From an uncultured Acidobacteriota bacterium (lineage in GTDB: Bacteria > Acidobacteriota > Blastocatellia > RBC074), in contig CADECP010000017.1 of NCBI GenBank assembly GCA_902825875.1, positions 87,240 through 151,239 of the forward strand: DNA of 64,000 bases, read 5' to 3'. The notes under the pieces were generated by a model. The model was not told the DNA's origin. It saw nothing but the letters and a program-made list of their open reading frames with translations, and did not search any database. The position numbers were made by a program, and so were the translations under genes. Numbering within the stretch: the stretch's first letter is position 1; every line of letters begins with the position of its first letter. Below, piece after piece: positions 8,456 to 18,266 of the stretch.

Positions 8456-9346
8456 TTAAGCACGAGCGTCGGTTGAAAGCAGCGGCGCTATCAACCCACG
8501 AGCCATTCGTCCGGCGGCAACAATGCGTTCGTAATCAATTCCGGTTTCAATCCCCATCCCATTCAGCAGGTAAACCAACTGTTCGGTGGAAACATTGCCG
8601 GTCGCGCCTTTGGCAAACTGGCAGCCGCCTAAATTCCCCACCGCCGAATCGAACATTTCCACGCCCGCCTGCATCGCCGCGAAGATGTTGGTCAGCGCCA
8701 TTTTGTAAGTGTCGTGAAAATGCCCGGCCAGCGGTTTCGACGGCCAACGGTCTTTGATGTCGGCCATCACGTCGTACACTCGATTGGGCAAGGCGCGCCC
8801 GATGGTGTCGGCAATGCAAACCTCATCCGCGCCGAGTTCAAAGTATTGATTGGCCAGAGCGACGGTTCGTGCGCGCGGCACTTCGCCTTCGTACGGACAA
8901 ACGAACGACACACCAATCGTCCCGCGCAGGTGAACGCCGTCGGCTTTGGCTTTTTCGGCAATGGCGGCGACCTGCTTCATCGAATCGGCCACGCTCATAT
9001 TGACGTTCTTGACGTTCAAACTTTCCGTCGCCGCCACCACAAAGCCCGCCTCTTTCAACAACCCCGTCGCCCGCGCCCGGTCATAGCCTTTTTCATTCGG
9101 CAACAAGACTTCAAACGCGACTCCGGGATGTCGCGCGACGACGGCTTGCAACAACGCTTCGGCGTCGGCCATCTGCGGAACCCATTTCGGCGAAACAAAC
9201 GAAGTCGCTTCAATGTGGCGAATGCCCGCTCCGACCAGAGCTTCAATCAGCGCAATCTTTTTTTCGGTTGGCACAAACGCGACTTCCGATTGCAGCCCAT
9301 CGCGCGGACTGACATCCATGATCGTGACTTGCTTGGGTAAGTTCAT
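8456..9346 (-). CDS. mvaB: Hydroxymethylglutaryl-CoA lyase
   Basis: A 296-residue TIM-barrel lyase. The N-terminal segment IMDVSPRDGLQSE carries the arginine and aspartate of the DRE-TIM family, GHFHDTYKMA gives the metal-binding histidines, and the loop NLGGCQFAKGATGNVSTE contains the expected catalytic cysteine. The enzyme splits 3-hydroxy-3-methylglutaryl-CoA into acetoacetate and acetyl-CoA, the last step of leucine breakdown. Related lyases act on citramalyl-CoA, and the neighbouring CoA-transferase remnant would suit either pathway. The start ATG at 9346 is well placed before MNLPKQVTIMDVS. Confidence 0.9.
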   Translation of the reverse strand: MNLPKQVTIMDVSPRDGLQSEVAFVPTEKKIALIEALVGAGIRHIEATSFVSPKWVPQMADAEALLQAVVARHPGVAFEVLLPNEKGYDRARATGLLKEAGFVVAATESLNVKNVNMSVADSMKQVAAIAEKAKADGVHLRGTIGVSFVCPYEGEVPRARTVALANQYFELGADEVCIADTIGRALPNRVYDVMADIKDRWPSKPLAGHFHDTYKMALTNIFAAMQAGVEMFDSAVGNLGGCQFAKGATGNVSTEQLVYLLNGMGIETGIDYERIVAAGRMARGLIAPLLSTDARA

Positions 9347-9397
9347 CGTGGCCTTTCATTTTGAAAACAGCGGCAGCAGCCTTCTGCGGACAAGGTT

Positions 9398-9613
9398 TCA
9401 GATCACACCGTCGGCAGCGAGTTTCGCAATCACGTCTTCGCTCATCCCCAGCAAGCCGCAGTAAATTTCCCTGTTGTGCGCGCCGAGCGGCGGGCCGATC
9501 CATTCGGTGCGGCCAGGAGTTTCGCTCAGTTTCGGAACGAAGGCCGACAGTTTGACCCTCTCGCCGTTGCCCAGGTCTGCGTCTTCAAACAGGCCGCGCG
9601 CAATGCCGCCAAG
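9398..9613 (-). pseudogene. CaiB/BaiF CoA-transferase, C-terminal remnant
   Basis: The frame, open from 9613 to a stop at 9398 with no start codon, ends with PKLSETPGRTEWIGPPLG, then GLLGMSEDVIAKLAADGVI. This is the characteristic C-terminus of class III (CaiB/BaiF) CoA-transferases, which are about 400 residues long. Only about 63 residues match; upstream the frame hits a stop and no family sequence is visible in any frame up to the Uup gene. The remnant is 52 bp upstream of HMG-CoA lyase, a common neighbour of such transferases. The 9614-9815 stretch holds nothing recognisable. Confidence 0.6.
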
Positions 9614-9815
9614 TCACTTCCGCCAACCACGACGATGAAAACGCGATCCACCTGGGATTTCGCACTTTCCAGACCGAATTGCGATTCGCCAGACGGAACG
9701 TTGGTCAGGTGGTGCAAACCGCTATAAACTTTTTTGCCGTGATGTACGAACTTGCGTGACTTGAAACAGGCTGGCATACGCCGCAGGGCCAAAACTGATT
9801 CAGGCGGCTTCTCGC

Positions 9816-11750
9816 TCACCCGGCCAATTCAGCCAATTCAGCCCACCGAGTCAAATCCCGATCAAGCTGTTCACTCAGCGTTTGCAGTTCATCGTAAAGT
9901 TTTGCCACTAAGACGTGATCGCTGCTGTTGGCTTCAAGGCTGTTTTCAGCTTCTACTTTGCGAATTTCGGAATCGGTGATGCGAGCTTCCAATTCTTCAA
10001 GCTCGCGTTTTTCCTTGAAGGTCAATTTGCGTTTGGTTGATGTTTCGACAGGTAAAGCGGCGACAATTTGTTTTTGTTCGCGCGCTTTGACTTCGGCTTT
10101 GGCGGCAGAGACTTCAACGCGTTCGCGTTCGCGGATTTCCAGAAAGGTAGTGTAATCGCCAGGGTATTCGCGGACTTTGCCTTTATCTTCAAATCGGAAG
10201 ATGTATTCAATCGTCCGGTCAAGAAAGTAACGGTCGTGGCTGACAACAACCAGACAGCCGGGAAAAGTTTCCAGATACTCTTCCAGCGCAACCAGCGTGG
10301 GAATATCCAGATCGTTGGTGATTTCGTCCAGCAATAGCAGGTTCGGCGCGCTCATCAACATCCGCAGCAGATAAAGTCTGCGGCGCTCTCCGCCCGAAAG
10401 CGTGGCAATCGGCTGATACTGCATCGCTGGTGGAAACAGGAAACGTTCAAGCATCTGGCTGGCGGTAATCCAATCGCCTTCGACGGTTTGAATGCGTTCG
10501 GCGATTTCCTTGACATAATCAATCAAACGAACCGACTCATCGAATTCGCGGTTTTCCTGATCGTAATAACCGATGACGACGGTTTCGCCTTTTTCGACCT
10601 GACCGGAATCAGGCTGTAAACGTCCGGCAATGATTTCCAGCAACGTAGTCTTCCCTGCGCCATTTGCGCCGATGATGCCGATCTTGTCGCCGCGTTTGAA
10701 CTGGTAGCTGAACGTATTCACCACAGTTTTGCCGTCCCAGCTTTTGCTGACTCCGGTCAAACCCAGAATCTTTTTGCCCAGCCGATTCGATTCAAACGCG
10801 ATGTCGAGCGAACGTTTTTCGGCGATGTCGCTGGCTGCCTGGCGCGATTGCTGAATGACTTCGTTGGCGCGATCAATGCGGGCTTTGGCTTTTGAAGTTC
10901 TGGCTTTCGGCCCTCGGCGAAGCCATTCCAATTCACGCCTGGCCATTTGTTTCAGCTTCTGAGCTTCGACTGCCTGACGCTCTTCCTGTTCCTGCCGTTT
11001 TTCCAGATAGGTTGCGTAATTGCCTGTGAACGATTGAACTCGCCCACGATCAATTTCGACAATTCGGTTGGTGACTCTATCCAGAAAGTATCGGTCGTGA
11101 GTGACCAGCAACAACGCACCGCTGAAATCCTGTAGCCAATGCTCCAGCCATTCAACTGTTTCAGCATCCAGGTGATTGGTCGGTTCGTCCAGAATCAGCA
11201 GGTCAGGTTTGATAAACAAACTGTGCGCCAGGGCAACACGTTTACGCTGACCGCCCGACAGCGTCGCCATCTTCGCGCTGAGTTGCGTAATGCCGAGTTC
11301 GTTCAGCATCGCTTTCAATTCAACTTCCAACTTCCACGCGCCGCTGATTTCCAATTGCTCGGCAAGGTCGCTGACGCGCTTCAATAGTTTGTCGTCAGCT
11401 TCCGCTTGTTCAGCCAATTCATCACAGGCAAATTCATATCGCCGCAACAAGTCCAGTTTTTGATGCAGCGCGTCGTTGCTGCCGGCAAAGACTGCTTCGA
11501 TGACGGTTTGCTCAGGATCGAACGGAGGATTTTGCGACAGGTAAGCGACAACTTTACCGTTGGCAATAACAACGCGGCCAGTGTCCGGCTCTTCTTCACC
11601 TGCGACAATTTTCAACAGCGTGGTTTTACCGGAACCGTTCGCACCGATGACGCCAATCTTGTCGGCTTCGTCCAGCCCAAAAGAAACTGAAGAAAACAGC
11701 GGCTTGATGCCAAAGGTCTTGCTGACATTTTCGAGCGAAAGAATGTTCAT
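9816..11750 (-). CDS. uup: ABC-F family ATPase, Uup-like
   Basis: A 644-residue soluble protein with two ABC domains: Walker A GANGSGKTTLL and GANGAGKTTLL, signatures LSGGQRKRVALA and LSGGERRRLYLL, and Walker B LLILDEPTNHLD and LLLLDEITNDLD. A charged interdomain linker (about residues 240-320) and a C-terminal coiled coil (about 575-644) match Uup rather than EttA. ABC-F proteins act on ribosomes or DNA intermediates and carry no membrane domain. The ATG at 11750 (MNILSLENV) is chosen because the residues before it come from an intergenic repeat (11764-11854). Confidence 0.9.
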   Translation of the reverse strand: MNILSLENVSKTFGIKPLFSSVSFGLDEADKIGVIGANGSGKTTLLKIVAGEEEPDTGRVVIANGKVVAYLSQNPPFDPEQTVIEAVFAGSNDALHQKLDLLRRYEFACDELAEQAEADDKLLKRVSDLAEQLEISGAWKLEVELKAMLNELGITQLSAKMATLSGGQRKRVALAHSLFIKPDLLILDEPTNHLDAETVEWLEHWLQDFSGALLLVTHDRYFLDRVTNRIVEIDRGRVQSFTGNYATYLEKRQEQEERQAVEAQKLKQMARRELEWLRRGPKARTSKAKARIDRANEVIQQSRQAASDIAEKRSLDIAFESNRLGKKILGLTGVSKSWDGKTVVNTFSYQFKRGDKIGIIGANGAGKTTLLEIIAGRLQPDSGQVEKGETVVIGYYDQENREFDESVRLIDYVKEIAERIQTVEGDWITASQMLERFLFPPAMQYQPIATLSGGERRRLYLLRMLMSAPNLLLLDEITNDLDIPTLVALEEYLETFPGCLVVVSHDRYFLDRTIEYIFRFEDKGKVREYPGDYTTFLEIRERERVEVSAAKAEVKAREQKQIVAALPVETSTKRKLTFKEKRELEELEARITDSEIRKVEAENSLEANSSDHVLVAKLYDELQTLSEQLDRDLTRWAELAELAG

Positions 11751-11763
11751 CTGTAGATGGCTT

Positions 11764-11854
11764 TTCACCGCAGAGGCGCGGAGTATCGCAGAGGTTTCGC
11801 AGAGTTTTTCTGTATTCTCTGCCCTACCTCTGCGTCCTTTGCGGTAAAGGTGAA
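11764..11854. repeat. Short-period inverted repeat (CGCAGAGG units)
   Basis: The gap between the FKBP stop and the Uup start contains caccgcagaggcgcggag on the left and the inverted form ctctgcgtcctttgcggta on the right, with further cgcagag units between. It is a short-unit hairpin element of the type found in other gaps of this window. It could also serve as a structured spacer between the two genes. Confidence 0.6.
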
Positions 11855-11856
11855 TC

Positions 11857-12366
11857 CTAAAAAGCTTTTCTGTTGATTCGGAGCAGTTCGAGTTCAAACA
11901 CCAAAGTCGAGTTGGCGGGAATAGTGCTGTACGGTTTGTCGCCGTATCCAAGTTGTGGCGGAACCACTATCTTGCGTTTGCCGCCAACGCGCATGGCGTC
12001 AATGCCTTCTTTGGAATTGCCGCCGACGCCCCAGTTCCAACCTTTGATGATGCCGGTTTCGCCGATGGTGAAATCCACGACGCCACCATCGAATTTGTGA
12101 CCATCAGGAAACTTGCCGACATAAGCGACTTTGACGTTTTGCCCCATCAACGGGCGCGGGCCAACTCCGATTTCCGTGTCTTGAAATTGAAAGCCTGATG
12201 GAGCCGTTTTCATCTCACCCGGCGTCGGCGACACGTCCGCGTTTGGCGTGGCGACAGGTTCCGCAGTCGGGCTTGGCTTGGTGGTGGCGACATCGGTCGA
12301 AGCAGGCTGGCAACCAGCCAACGCAAACAACAAAGCAAACAAAGATAAGAAGCGTGCGAAACGCAT
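11857..12366 (-). CDS. FKBP-type peptidyl-prolyl isomerase lipoprotein
   Basis: A 169-residue protein beginning MRFARFLSLFALLFALAGC, a lipoprotein signal with lipobox LAGC (Cys19). A Thr/Pro-rich linker follows, then one FKBP domain (about residues 75-168) with the family residues VAYVGKFPDGHKFDGG, IIKGWNWGV, PPQLGYGD and PANSTLVFELELLRI. It should catalyse cis-trans isomerisation of proline peptide bonds in the periplasm, anchored to a membrane. The ATG at 12366 has AGGAG upstream, better than the start 28 codons earlier. It diverges from the ROK gene and is followed by a repeat and then Uup. Confidence 0.9.
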   Translation of the reverse strand: MRFARFLSLFALLFALAGCQPASTDVATTKPSPTAEPVATPNADVSPTPGEMKTAPSGFQFQDTEIGVGPRPLMGQNVKVAYVGKFPDGHKFDGGVVDFTIGETGIIKGWNWGVGGNSKEGIDAMRVGGKRKIVVPPQLGYGDKPYSTIPANSTLVFELELLRINRKAF

Positions 12367-12420
12367 AATGTTTTTCTCCTGATGATCGGGAATTGAAATC
12401 GCCTTTGGGCGGGCGGTCTG

Positions 12421-12426
12421 TATAAT
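12421..12426 (+). promoter_or_regulatory. Candidate -10 box upstream of ROK gene
   Basis: A perfect TATAAT lies 51 bp before the GTG start of the ROK gene, in the divergent gap shared with the FKBP gene. No convincing -35 box is seen at 16-18 bp, so the call rests on the -10 alone. Confidence 0.35.
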
Positions 12427-12477
12427 AGCGACCGCGTTATCTGTGGTCAAAAATTGCTCTGAAGGAGTTTCTTCATC

Positions 12478-13548
12478 GTGCCGCTAAAAGTCATCGCCTC
12501 CCGTACCGCAAAACCGGAATCGAAGCCATTGGTTATGGGCGTCGAATTCAACCAAAATCAAATTTCCGTTGCGCTGGTGGACGATCAGGCGCGCGTGATT
12601 GCCGAACGCAGGTTTGCGACTCCGCAACGAACCACGCGAGCGGCTACCACTGCCATTGCCGGGACGTTGATCGAACTCGCCGGATCGAAAGAGCGCGAAT
12701 CGAACCCGATCGTTGCCATTGGCATTTCGGTCGCTGGTTTGGTTGACCCGCCAACCGGAAGGGTTTCGCTTAACAACCTTCGAGGCTGGACACGAGTGCC
12801 GTTTGGCCAATTGCTGGAAGAAAGTCTTGATGAATCCGGCCACGACATTCGCATGCCGATGGCGGAAAAACGCGCTCGCGCACATCACGTTGAATCCGGC
12901 CACCCGCCGATTGTGGTTTCTTCGCGCGCTTCGGCGATGGCGGCGGCGGAAAGCTGGCATGGAGCCGCTCGCGGAAAATCGAACGTTGTCTACCTTTCGG
13001 TCGGTTCGACGATCGAAGCAGGCATTCTCTGCGACAACCGAGTGCTGGCCGGTTCAGCCGGATCGGCAGGAGCTGCCGGATGGTTGGCCGTTGGACAGGA
13101 ATTCAAACACGAATACGAATTCAACGGCTGTTTGTCGGCAGAGGCGACGATTGCTTCGCTGGCTCGACGTGCGGTGGAAGAAAACACAGGCTACGACGGT
13201 TCGATGCTCGGCGGTTTGATTCAAAGCGGAGCCGATTTCGACGCAACCACAATCATTCGCGCGGCTCGCGGCGGAGACAAGTTGGCGGTCAAAGTCGTTG
13301 GCGACACTTGCCGCTGGCTTGGGCGCGGTGTAGCAAACCTGATTTCCATTCTGAACCCTGAAACCGTCGTCATCGGTGGAGAGTTCGGCTCTGCATTGAA
13401 ACCGTTTTTGGATGACGTTCGCGAAGAAGCTCGGCGCTGGGCTGAGCCGAATGCTGCGCGGCAATGCCGCATCCTTGCCGCTTCGGTCGGAGAAACCGCC
13501 GGGCTGATTGGTGCGGCTCGGTTGGCGTGGCTGAAAGCCGGAAATTGA
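12478..13548 (+). CDS. ROK family protein (sugar kinase or regulator-like)
   Basis: A 356-residue ROK-family protein without an N-terminal helix-turn-helix, so more likely a sugar kinase than a repressor. GVEFNQNQISVALVDDQ matches the first phosphate-binding segment, GISVAGLVDPPTGRV the second, and ILNPETVVIGGEFG the C-terminal adenosine motif. The Cys-rich zinc motif of many ROK kinases is reduced to NGCLSAEAT, so zinc binding is doubtful. The start is GTG at 12478 with AAGGAG upstream. A strong hairpin follows the stop. The sugar specificity is unknown. Confidence 0.8.
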   Translation: MPLKVIASRTAKPESKPLVMGVEFNQNQISVALVDDQARVIAERRFATPQRTTRAATTAIAGTLIELAGSKERESNPIVAIGISVAGLVDPPTGRVSLNNLRGWTRVPFGQLLEESLDESGHDIRMPMAEKRARAHHVESGHPPIVVSSRASAMAAAESWHGAARGKSNVVYLSVGSTIEAGILCDNRVLAGSAGSAGAAGWLAVGQEFKHEYEFNGCLSAEATIASLARRAVEENTGYDGSMLGGLIQSGADFDATTIIRAARGGDKLAVKVVGDTCRWLGRGVANLISILNPETVVIGGEFGSALKPFLDDVREEARRWAEPNAARQCRILAASVGETAGLIGAARLAWLKAGN

Positions 13549-13563
13549 TCGGATCAATTGAGA

Positions 13564-13620
13564 CTCAAAACAACAGCGGCTGATTTCTCCAATGGAAGAA
13601 TCAGCCGCTGTTGTTTTGAG
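13564..13620. terminator. Bidirectional hairpin terminator
   Basis: A perfect 22-bp stem (13564-13585 with 13599-13620) and a 13-nt loop lie between the convergent ROK and M48 genes. The outer stem is A/T-rich (ctcaaaacaac), giving a U-rich 3' arm on both strands, as expected for a shared terminator. Confidence 0.75.
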
Positions 13621-13634
13621 CTTCCGGTTGATAG

Positions 13635-15005
13635 TTACGGCTTGGTCGGCGGCTTGGTTTGTGAACTGCTTGAACTGCCCGAAGCCTGACCGGTTTTGTT
13701 CTCGCCGGTTGAATCGTTCGTTTCGTTGTTCTTTTTCAACTTCGGACGATCCGGCGTTTCAGCAGTTGATTCAGCCGATGAAGATGGCGGTTCAGGCTTT
13801 GTCGCAGCAGGCGATTCAGCGGCTTCCGCCCCTTCGCGGCGTTTCAGCACCGGGCGACCTTCGCCGGAAGGAGATGACGAAGAAGCTTCGCTGCCGGAAG
13901 CCTGCGGATCAGCCGAATTTTCTCTGCGTTTCAGCACCGGGCGACCGTCTTCGGAAGACTGCGGCGAAGCGGTTGATTCGCTCTCAGTTGAAGAATCGCG
14001 CCGTTTCAACACTGGCCGCTCAGGCGCGCCATTGTCGCTAGAATCGCCCACGCTGCCATCACCATTGTCGGTTTGCGGACGCCGTTTGAGCGTCGGGCGT
14101 TTATCGTCGCGCGAATTGACCGGCTTCGGTCTGGAAGCCATCAAACGCGATTTCACATCCTTGAATTCAGAAGTGCTGAGTTGATACTCGCCGCGATCCG
14201 GGAACCGTTCGATCAATCCACGGACTTCTGTGATGCGGTCGCCGGTCATCGGATGCGTGCTGAAGATTTTCTCCAGCGTTCCGGGTTTGCGCTTTTCCTG
14301 CGCTTGCAGCTTTTCAAAAAACGTAATCAGTGCATTCGGATCGTAACCCGAAGCCCACATATACTGCGCGCCAAGTCGGTCGGCTTCTTTTTCCGCGCCG
14401 CGCGAAAACTTCAGAAACGTCAGCGGCAAAGCGATTCCGGCGACTTGTTGAATGACATAACCGCCCAGCCCGCCCAGAAAAATCAGCGGGATCGAACCGA
14501 ATTGCAACAACTGGCCTTTCGACGCTTGTTCGATTCCGTGCCGCGCCGTGACGTGCGCGATTTCGTGAGCCATCACGCCTGCAACTTCGGCTTCATTTTC
14601 GGCGGCTTCCAGCAAGCCGCGATTGACGTACAAGAATCCGCCCGGCAAGGCGAAGGCGTTCACTTCCTGAGCGTCAATGACTTTGACCGTGAACGGAACC
14701 TTGGCGTCGGAATGCAGCACGATGTTTTGCGCGATGCGATTGATGAACTCGTTGATGATTGGGTCTGTAACCAATGGAGTGCTACGATCAATTTCGTTGG
14801 CCATCTGGCGGCCAAGCGCGACTTCACGGTCGAGCGAATAAAACGAAATGCTTCCTTTGTTGATGTCGCGTTTGCCAATCAACGTCGGATCGTTTTTTTC
14901 TTCCAGCGGTTTGAGTTTCGATTTGTCTTGAGCAAGAACTGGCGTGACCACGAGCATCCCGGTCAGAGCGAGTGCAGTGGCTTTGCGGAAAAACTGTTTC
15001 ATCAT
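13635..15005 (-). CDS. M48 family metalloprotease with repeated C-terminal tail
   Basis: A 456-residue protein with a signal peptide (about 1-26), then a BepA/YcaL-like M48 protease domain. The zinc motif is MAHEIAHVTARHG (about residue 145) and the third ligand lies in EKEADRLGAQYM. BepA-like proteases degrade misassembled outer-membrane proteins in the periplasm. After about residue 300 the sequence becomes a low-complexity Ser/Glu/Pro tail with five spaced copies of RPxLKRR or a close variant (RPTLKRR, RPVLKRR three times, RPKLKKN). BepA has TPR repeats at this position, so the tail is unusual and may bind a partner or the cell wall. Confidence 0.85.
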   Translation of the reverse strand: MMKQFFRKATALALTGMLVVTPVLAQDKSKLKPLEEKNDPTLIGKRDINKGSISFYSLDREVALGRQMANEIDRSTPLVTDPIINEFINRIAQNIVLHSDAKVPFTVKVIDAQEVNAFALPGGFLYVNRGLLEAAENEAEVAGVMAHEIAHVTARHGIEQASKGQLLQFGSIPLIFLGGLGGYVIQQVAGIALPLTFLKFSRGAEKEADRLGAQYMWASGYDPNALITFFEKLQAQEKRKPGTLEKIFSTHPMTGDRITEVRGLIERFPDRGEYQLSTSEFKDVKSRLMASRPKPVNSRDDKRPTLKRRPQTDNGDGSVGDSSDNGAPERPVLKRRDSSTESESTASPQSSEDGRPVLKRRENSADPQASGSEASSSSPSGEGRPVLKRREGAEAAESPAATKPEPPSSSAESTAETPDRPKLKKNNETNDSTGENKTGQASGSSSSSQTKPPTKP

Positions 15006-15252
15006 CTCTTCCCCCTTTTTGCCTGCTTATGCGTTTAACTGTCGTGGCAGTCAAATTATAGACGATCAGCAACGCCTTTGACGTAGGCAATGGCCATCCG
15101 GTTGGCAAAAAGTTCCGTTAAATCACCTTCATGGAAAATGGCGACTGGCGTACGTTGGCGCGCCAAATCTTGAGCCGTCGCCAAGCCGATGCTAGTATCC
15201 GCGCCGCTTCAACTTCTGATTCAAATTCCATCAACAAGGCTGAACATCACAA

Positions 15253-16752
<1,500 letters not shown>

Positions 16753-16863
16753 GCCCATTCGCAGACAGGCTGAGGCCTACCACTTCTGTTGTCACTTACA
16801 TGGTTTTAGGAAGTGGCTGGCCGATTTCGTTCCATTGGCTGTGGACGAAACTTTGGGGAAGTA

Positions 16864-16941
16864 AGTTTCCGGCGACAGCCACGCGGTCAACCCAAGATTT
16901 CAGCCTTATCTCAAACCTTGGTGTGGCTGTTGCCGGAAACT
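16864..16941. repeat. 19-bp inverted repeat (long hairpin)
   Basis: Arms at 16864-16882 (agtttccggcgacagccac) and 16923-16941 are inverted copies with one mismatch. The 40-nt loop has a smaller stem, CCAAG with CTTGG. It lies in the 606-bp gene-free stretch after the DASS gene and could be a transposable remnant or an RNA hairpin. Confidence 0.65.
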
Positions 16942-16990
16942 GTGGGGTAAAGCAAAAAACTGACTGCGAACCTCACACACGCTAAAAAAA

Positions 16991-17206
16991 GTAAGACAGG
17001 CGCTTCCGTCCAAATTCCTTGACGAGCGTCGCTGATGAGAGACTTCCCGAAAGGCATGGTGACCGCTTCCTTCGCCTTGCGTCGTTCCCAAAAGCGCCCG
17101 TTTTCTTTCGCTCATCCATAAGACCGTAAACCGACGAAAAATCCCCTCACGAAAACTGAAAATTTTTGCAAAAAAAGAGCAGGCTCCGGTCGCCTGCTCC
17201 TTTTTT
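16991..17206 (+). ncRNA. Candidate structured RNA ending at a terminator
   Basis: The stretch 16753-17268 holds no convincing gene. Within it, GGCGCTT (16999-17005) can pair with AAGCGCC (17092-17098), enclosing about 85 nt, and a clear intrinsic terminator follows at 17171-17206. A terminator this far from the DASS stop (420 bp) suggests a separate small transcript. The RNA was not recognised as any known family; 6S, SRP, RNase P and tmRNA motifs were not found. Confidence 0.3.
17171..17206. terminator. Intrinsic terminator, both strands possible
   Basis: gagcaggc (17177-17184) pairs with gcctgctc (17192-17199) around a 7-nt loop; six A precede and six T follow. It can end plus-strand transcripts and, by symmetry, the minus-strand TPR transcript. 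Confidence 0.8.
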
Positions 17207-17268
17207 GCTGTGACTAAAGCCTTGTTCCGCCTGAAAAATTCTCAAGCAGAACTTACGCAACACCACGC

Positions 17269-17345
17269 CGTGTCAGTAGCCCGACCGTAAGGAAGGGCTG
17301 GTTTTAGTGAGAAAAGCCCTTGCTTACGCGCGGGCTACCGACACG
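17269..17345. repeat. Dispersed palindrome, GTAGCCCG...CGGGCTAC family, copy 1
   Basis: The ends cgtgtcagtagcccg and cgggctaccgacacg are inverted copies, with a second pair aagggct and agccctt inside. The same family occurs at 56028-56096, where the match is cleaner. It lies just beyond the TPR gene stop. Confidence 0.7.
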
Positions 17346-17358
17346 TGCGTAAGCCCTA

Positions 17359-17673
17359 TCAAGGCAGATCATCCAACGCCATCTGGAATTCCTGCGCCAT
17401 TCCCGGATGCCCATGTCGGTTGGCGGCTTCGATTCCCTGCTGATACGCCAATTTCGCCTCGTCGAATTTGCCCAGCCGTTCCAAAGCCTGCCCCAGTTTT
17501 CCGTAAGCATTGCCCTGATCGTTGGCCTGACCGAGATAGGTTTGTAATTCTGTGGAGGCTTCGGCAAAGCGTTCCAGTTTCAACAATTCATTGGCCAGCC
17601 CGAACCGAACCGTCGTGTTAGCCGGATCGGCGTCCAGCATCTTTTTGAAAACTTCAATTCTTGCCTCTGACAT
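17359..17673 (-). CDS. TPR-repeat protein, small
   Basis: A 104-residue soluble protein of about three tetratricopeptide repeats: FKKMLDADPANTTVRFGLANEL, then AEASTELQTYL with GNAYGKLGQALERLGKFDEA, then AYQQGIEAANRHG. TPR proteins act as scaffolds for protein contacts. The ATG at 17673 is chosen because AGGAGCAGG stands just before it; the earlier in-frame start would add 61 non-family residues. It diverges from the DinB gene 110 bp away. No specific partner can be named. Confidence 0.8.
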   Translation of the reverse strand: MSEARIEVFKKMLDADPANTTVRFGLANELLKLERFAEASTELQTYLGQANDQGNAYGKLGQALERLGKFDEAKLAYQQGIEAANRHGHPGMAQEFQMALDDLP

Positions 17674-17783
17674 GTTCCTGCTCCTGTTGTTTGATGATAA
17701 TGAAGAGCGGCGATGATAGGCAGGCTGCTCGAAAGCGTCAAACCGTGACACTCGCCGTGCGGCTGGCTTATACTGCCGCGCGA

Positions 17784-18257
17784 ATGCAATCAACAGAAAC
17801 TCTGACAACAATTTACGCCGCTCAAGCAAACGAACTGGAGCGGCTGGTGGCGACAATTGCCGCAGACATTGCAGTTCGGCAACCGTGCGAAACTCGCTGG
17901 TCGGCAGTGCAGATCGTTGGCCACTTAGCCGACGCAGAGTTGCTGGCGTCTGTTCGATTACGGCGAATCACCACTCAGGACCGCGCCAACCTATTCGGCT
18001 ATCAACAGGAAGTTTGGGCCAATCGGTTGAGCTATCAACACCGCAAGATCGAAACCGTCACAGCAAGATTCGCATTGCTCCGCCGCGAAAACACTGAGTT
18101 GCTTTCCGGGCTTCCCGCCGACTGGTGGAATCTGTCTGGCGCTCACGACGAATATGGCGTGCTGTCGTTGCGGCAATTGGTCGAAGATTACGTTGCTCAT
18201 ACGGCAAAGCATCTGGATCAAATCAGACGAACGGTTGCGGAGTTGAAAGCCGCCTAG
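17784..18257 (+). CDS. DinB-like superfamily protein
   Basis: A 157-residue four-helix-bundle protein of the DinB/YfiT group. WSAVQIVGHLADAE carries the first histidine of the metal site and HTAKHLDQIRRT the C-terminal histidines (HxxxH). These proteins bind a divalent metal and include thiol-dependent transferases. The start at 17784 (MQSTETL) is preferred because residues before it derive from the divergent promoter region, although no strong ribosome-binding site is visible. It is followed after 9 bp by the TPM gene. Confidence 0.8.
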   Translation: MQSTETLTTIYAAQANELERLVATIAADIAVRQPCETRWSAVQIVGHLADAELLASVRLRRITTQDRANLFGYQQEVWANRLSYQHRKIETVTARFALLRRENTELLSGLPADWWNLSGAHDEYGVLSLRQLVEDYVAHTAKHLDQIRRTVAELKAA

Positions 18258-18266
18258 CTTATTACG

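Noticed and set aside
9526..9819. A 97-codon minus-strand frame upstream of the CoA-transferase remnant
   Set aside because: No family pattern could be found and it overlaps the remnant in another frame; it was left out as a gene.
14073..15038. A 321-codon plus-strand frame opposite the M48 protease gene
   Set aside because: The protease domain with HExxH on the minus strand is clear; the plus frame has no domain.
17030..17060. A CTGATGA ... CGAAA pattern resembling a hammerhead ribozyme core
   Set aside because: The sequence between the two boxes cannot form the required stem II, and stems I and III are not found.
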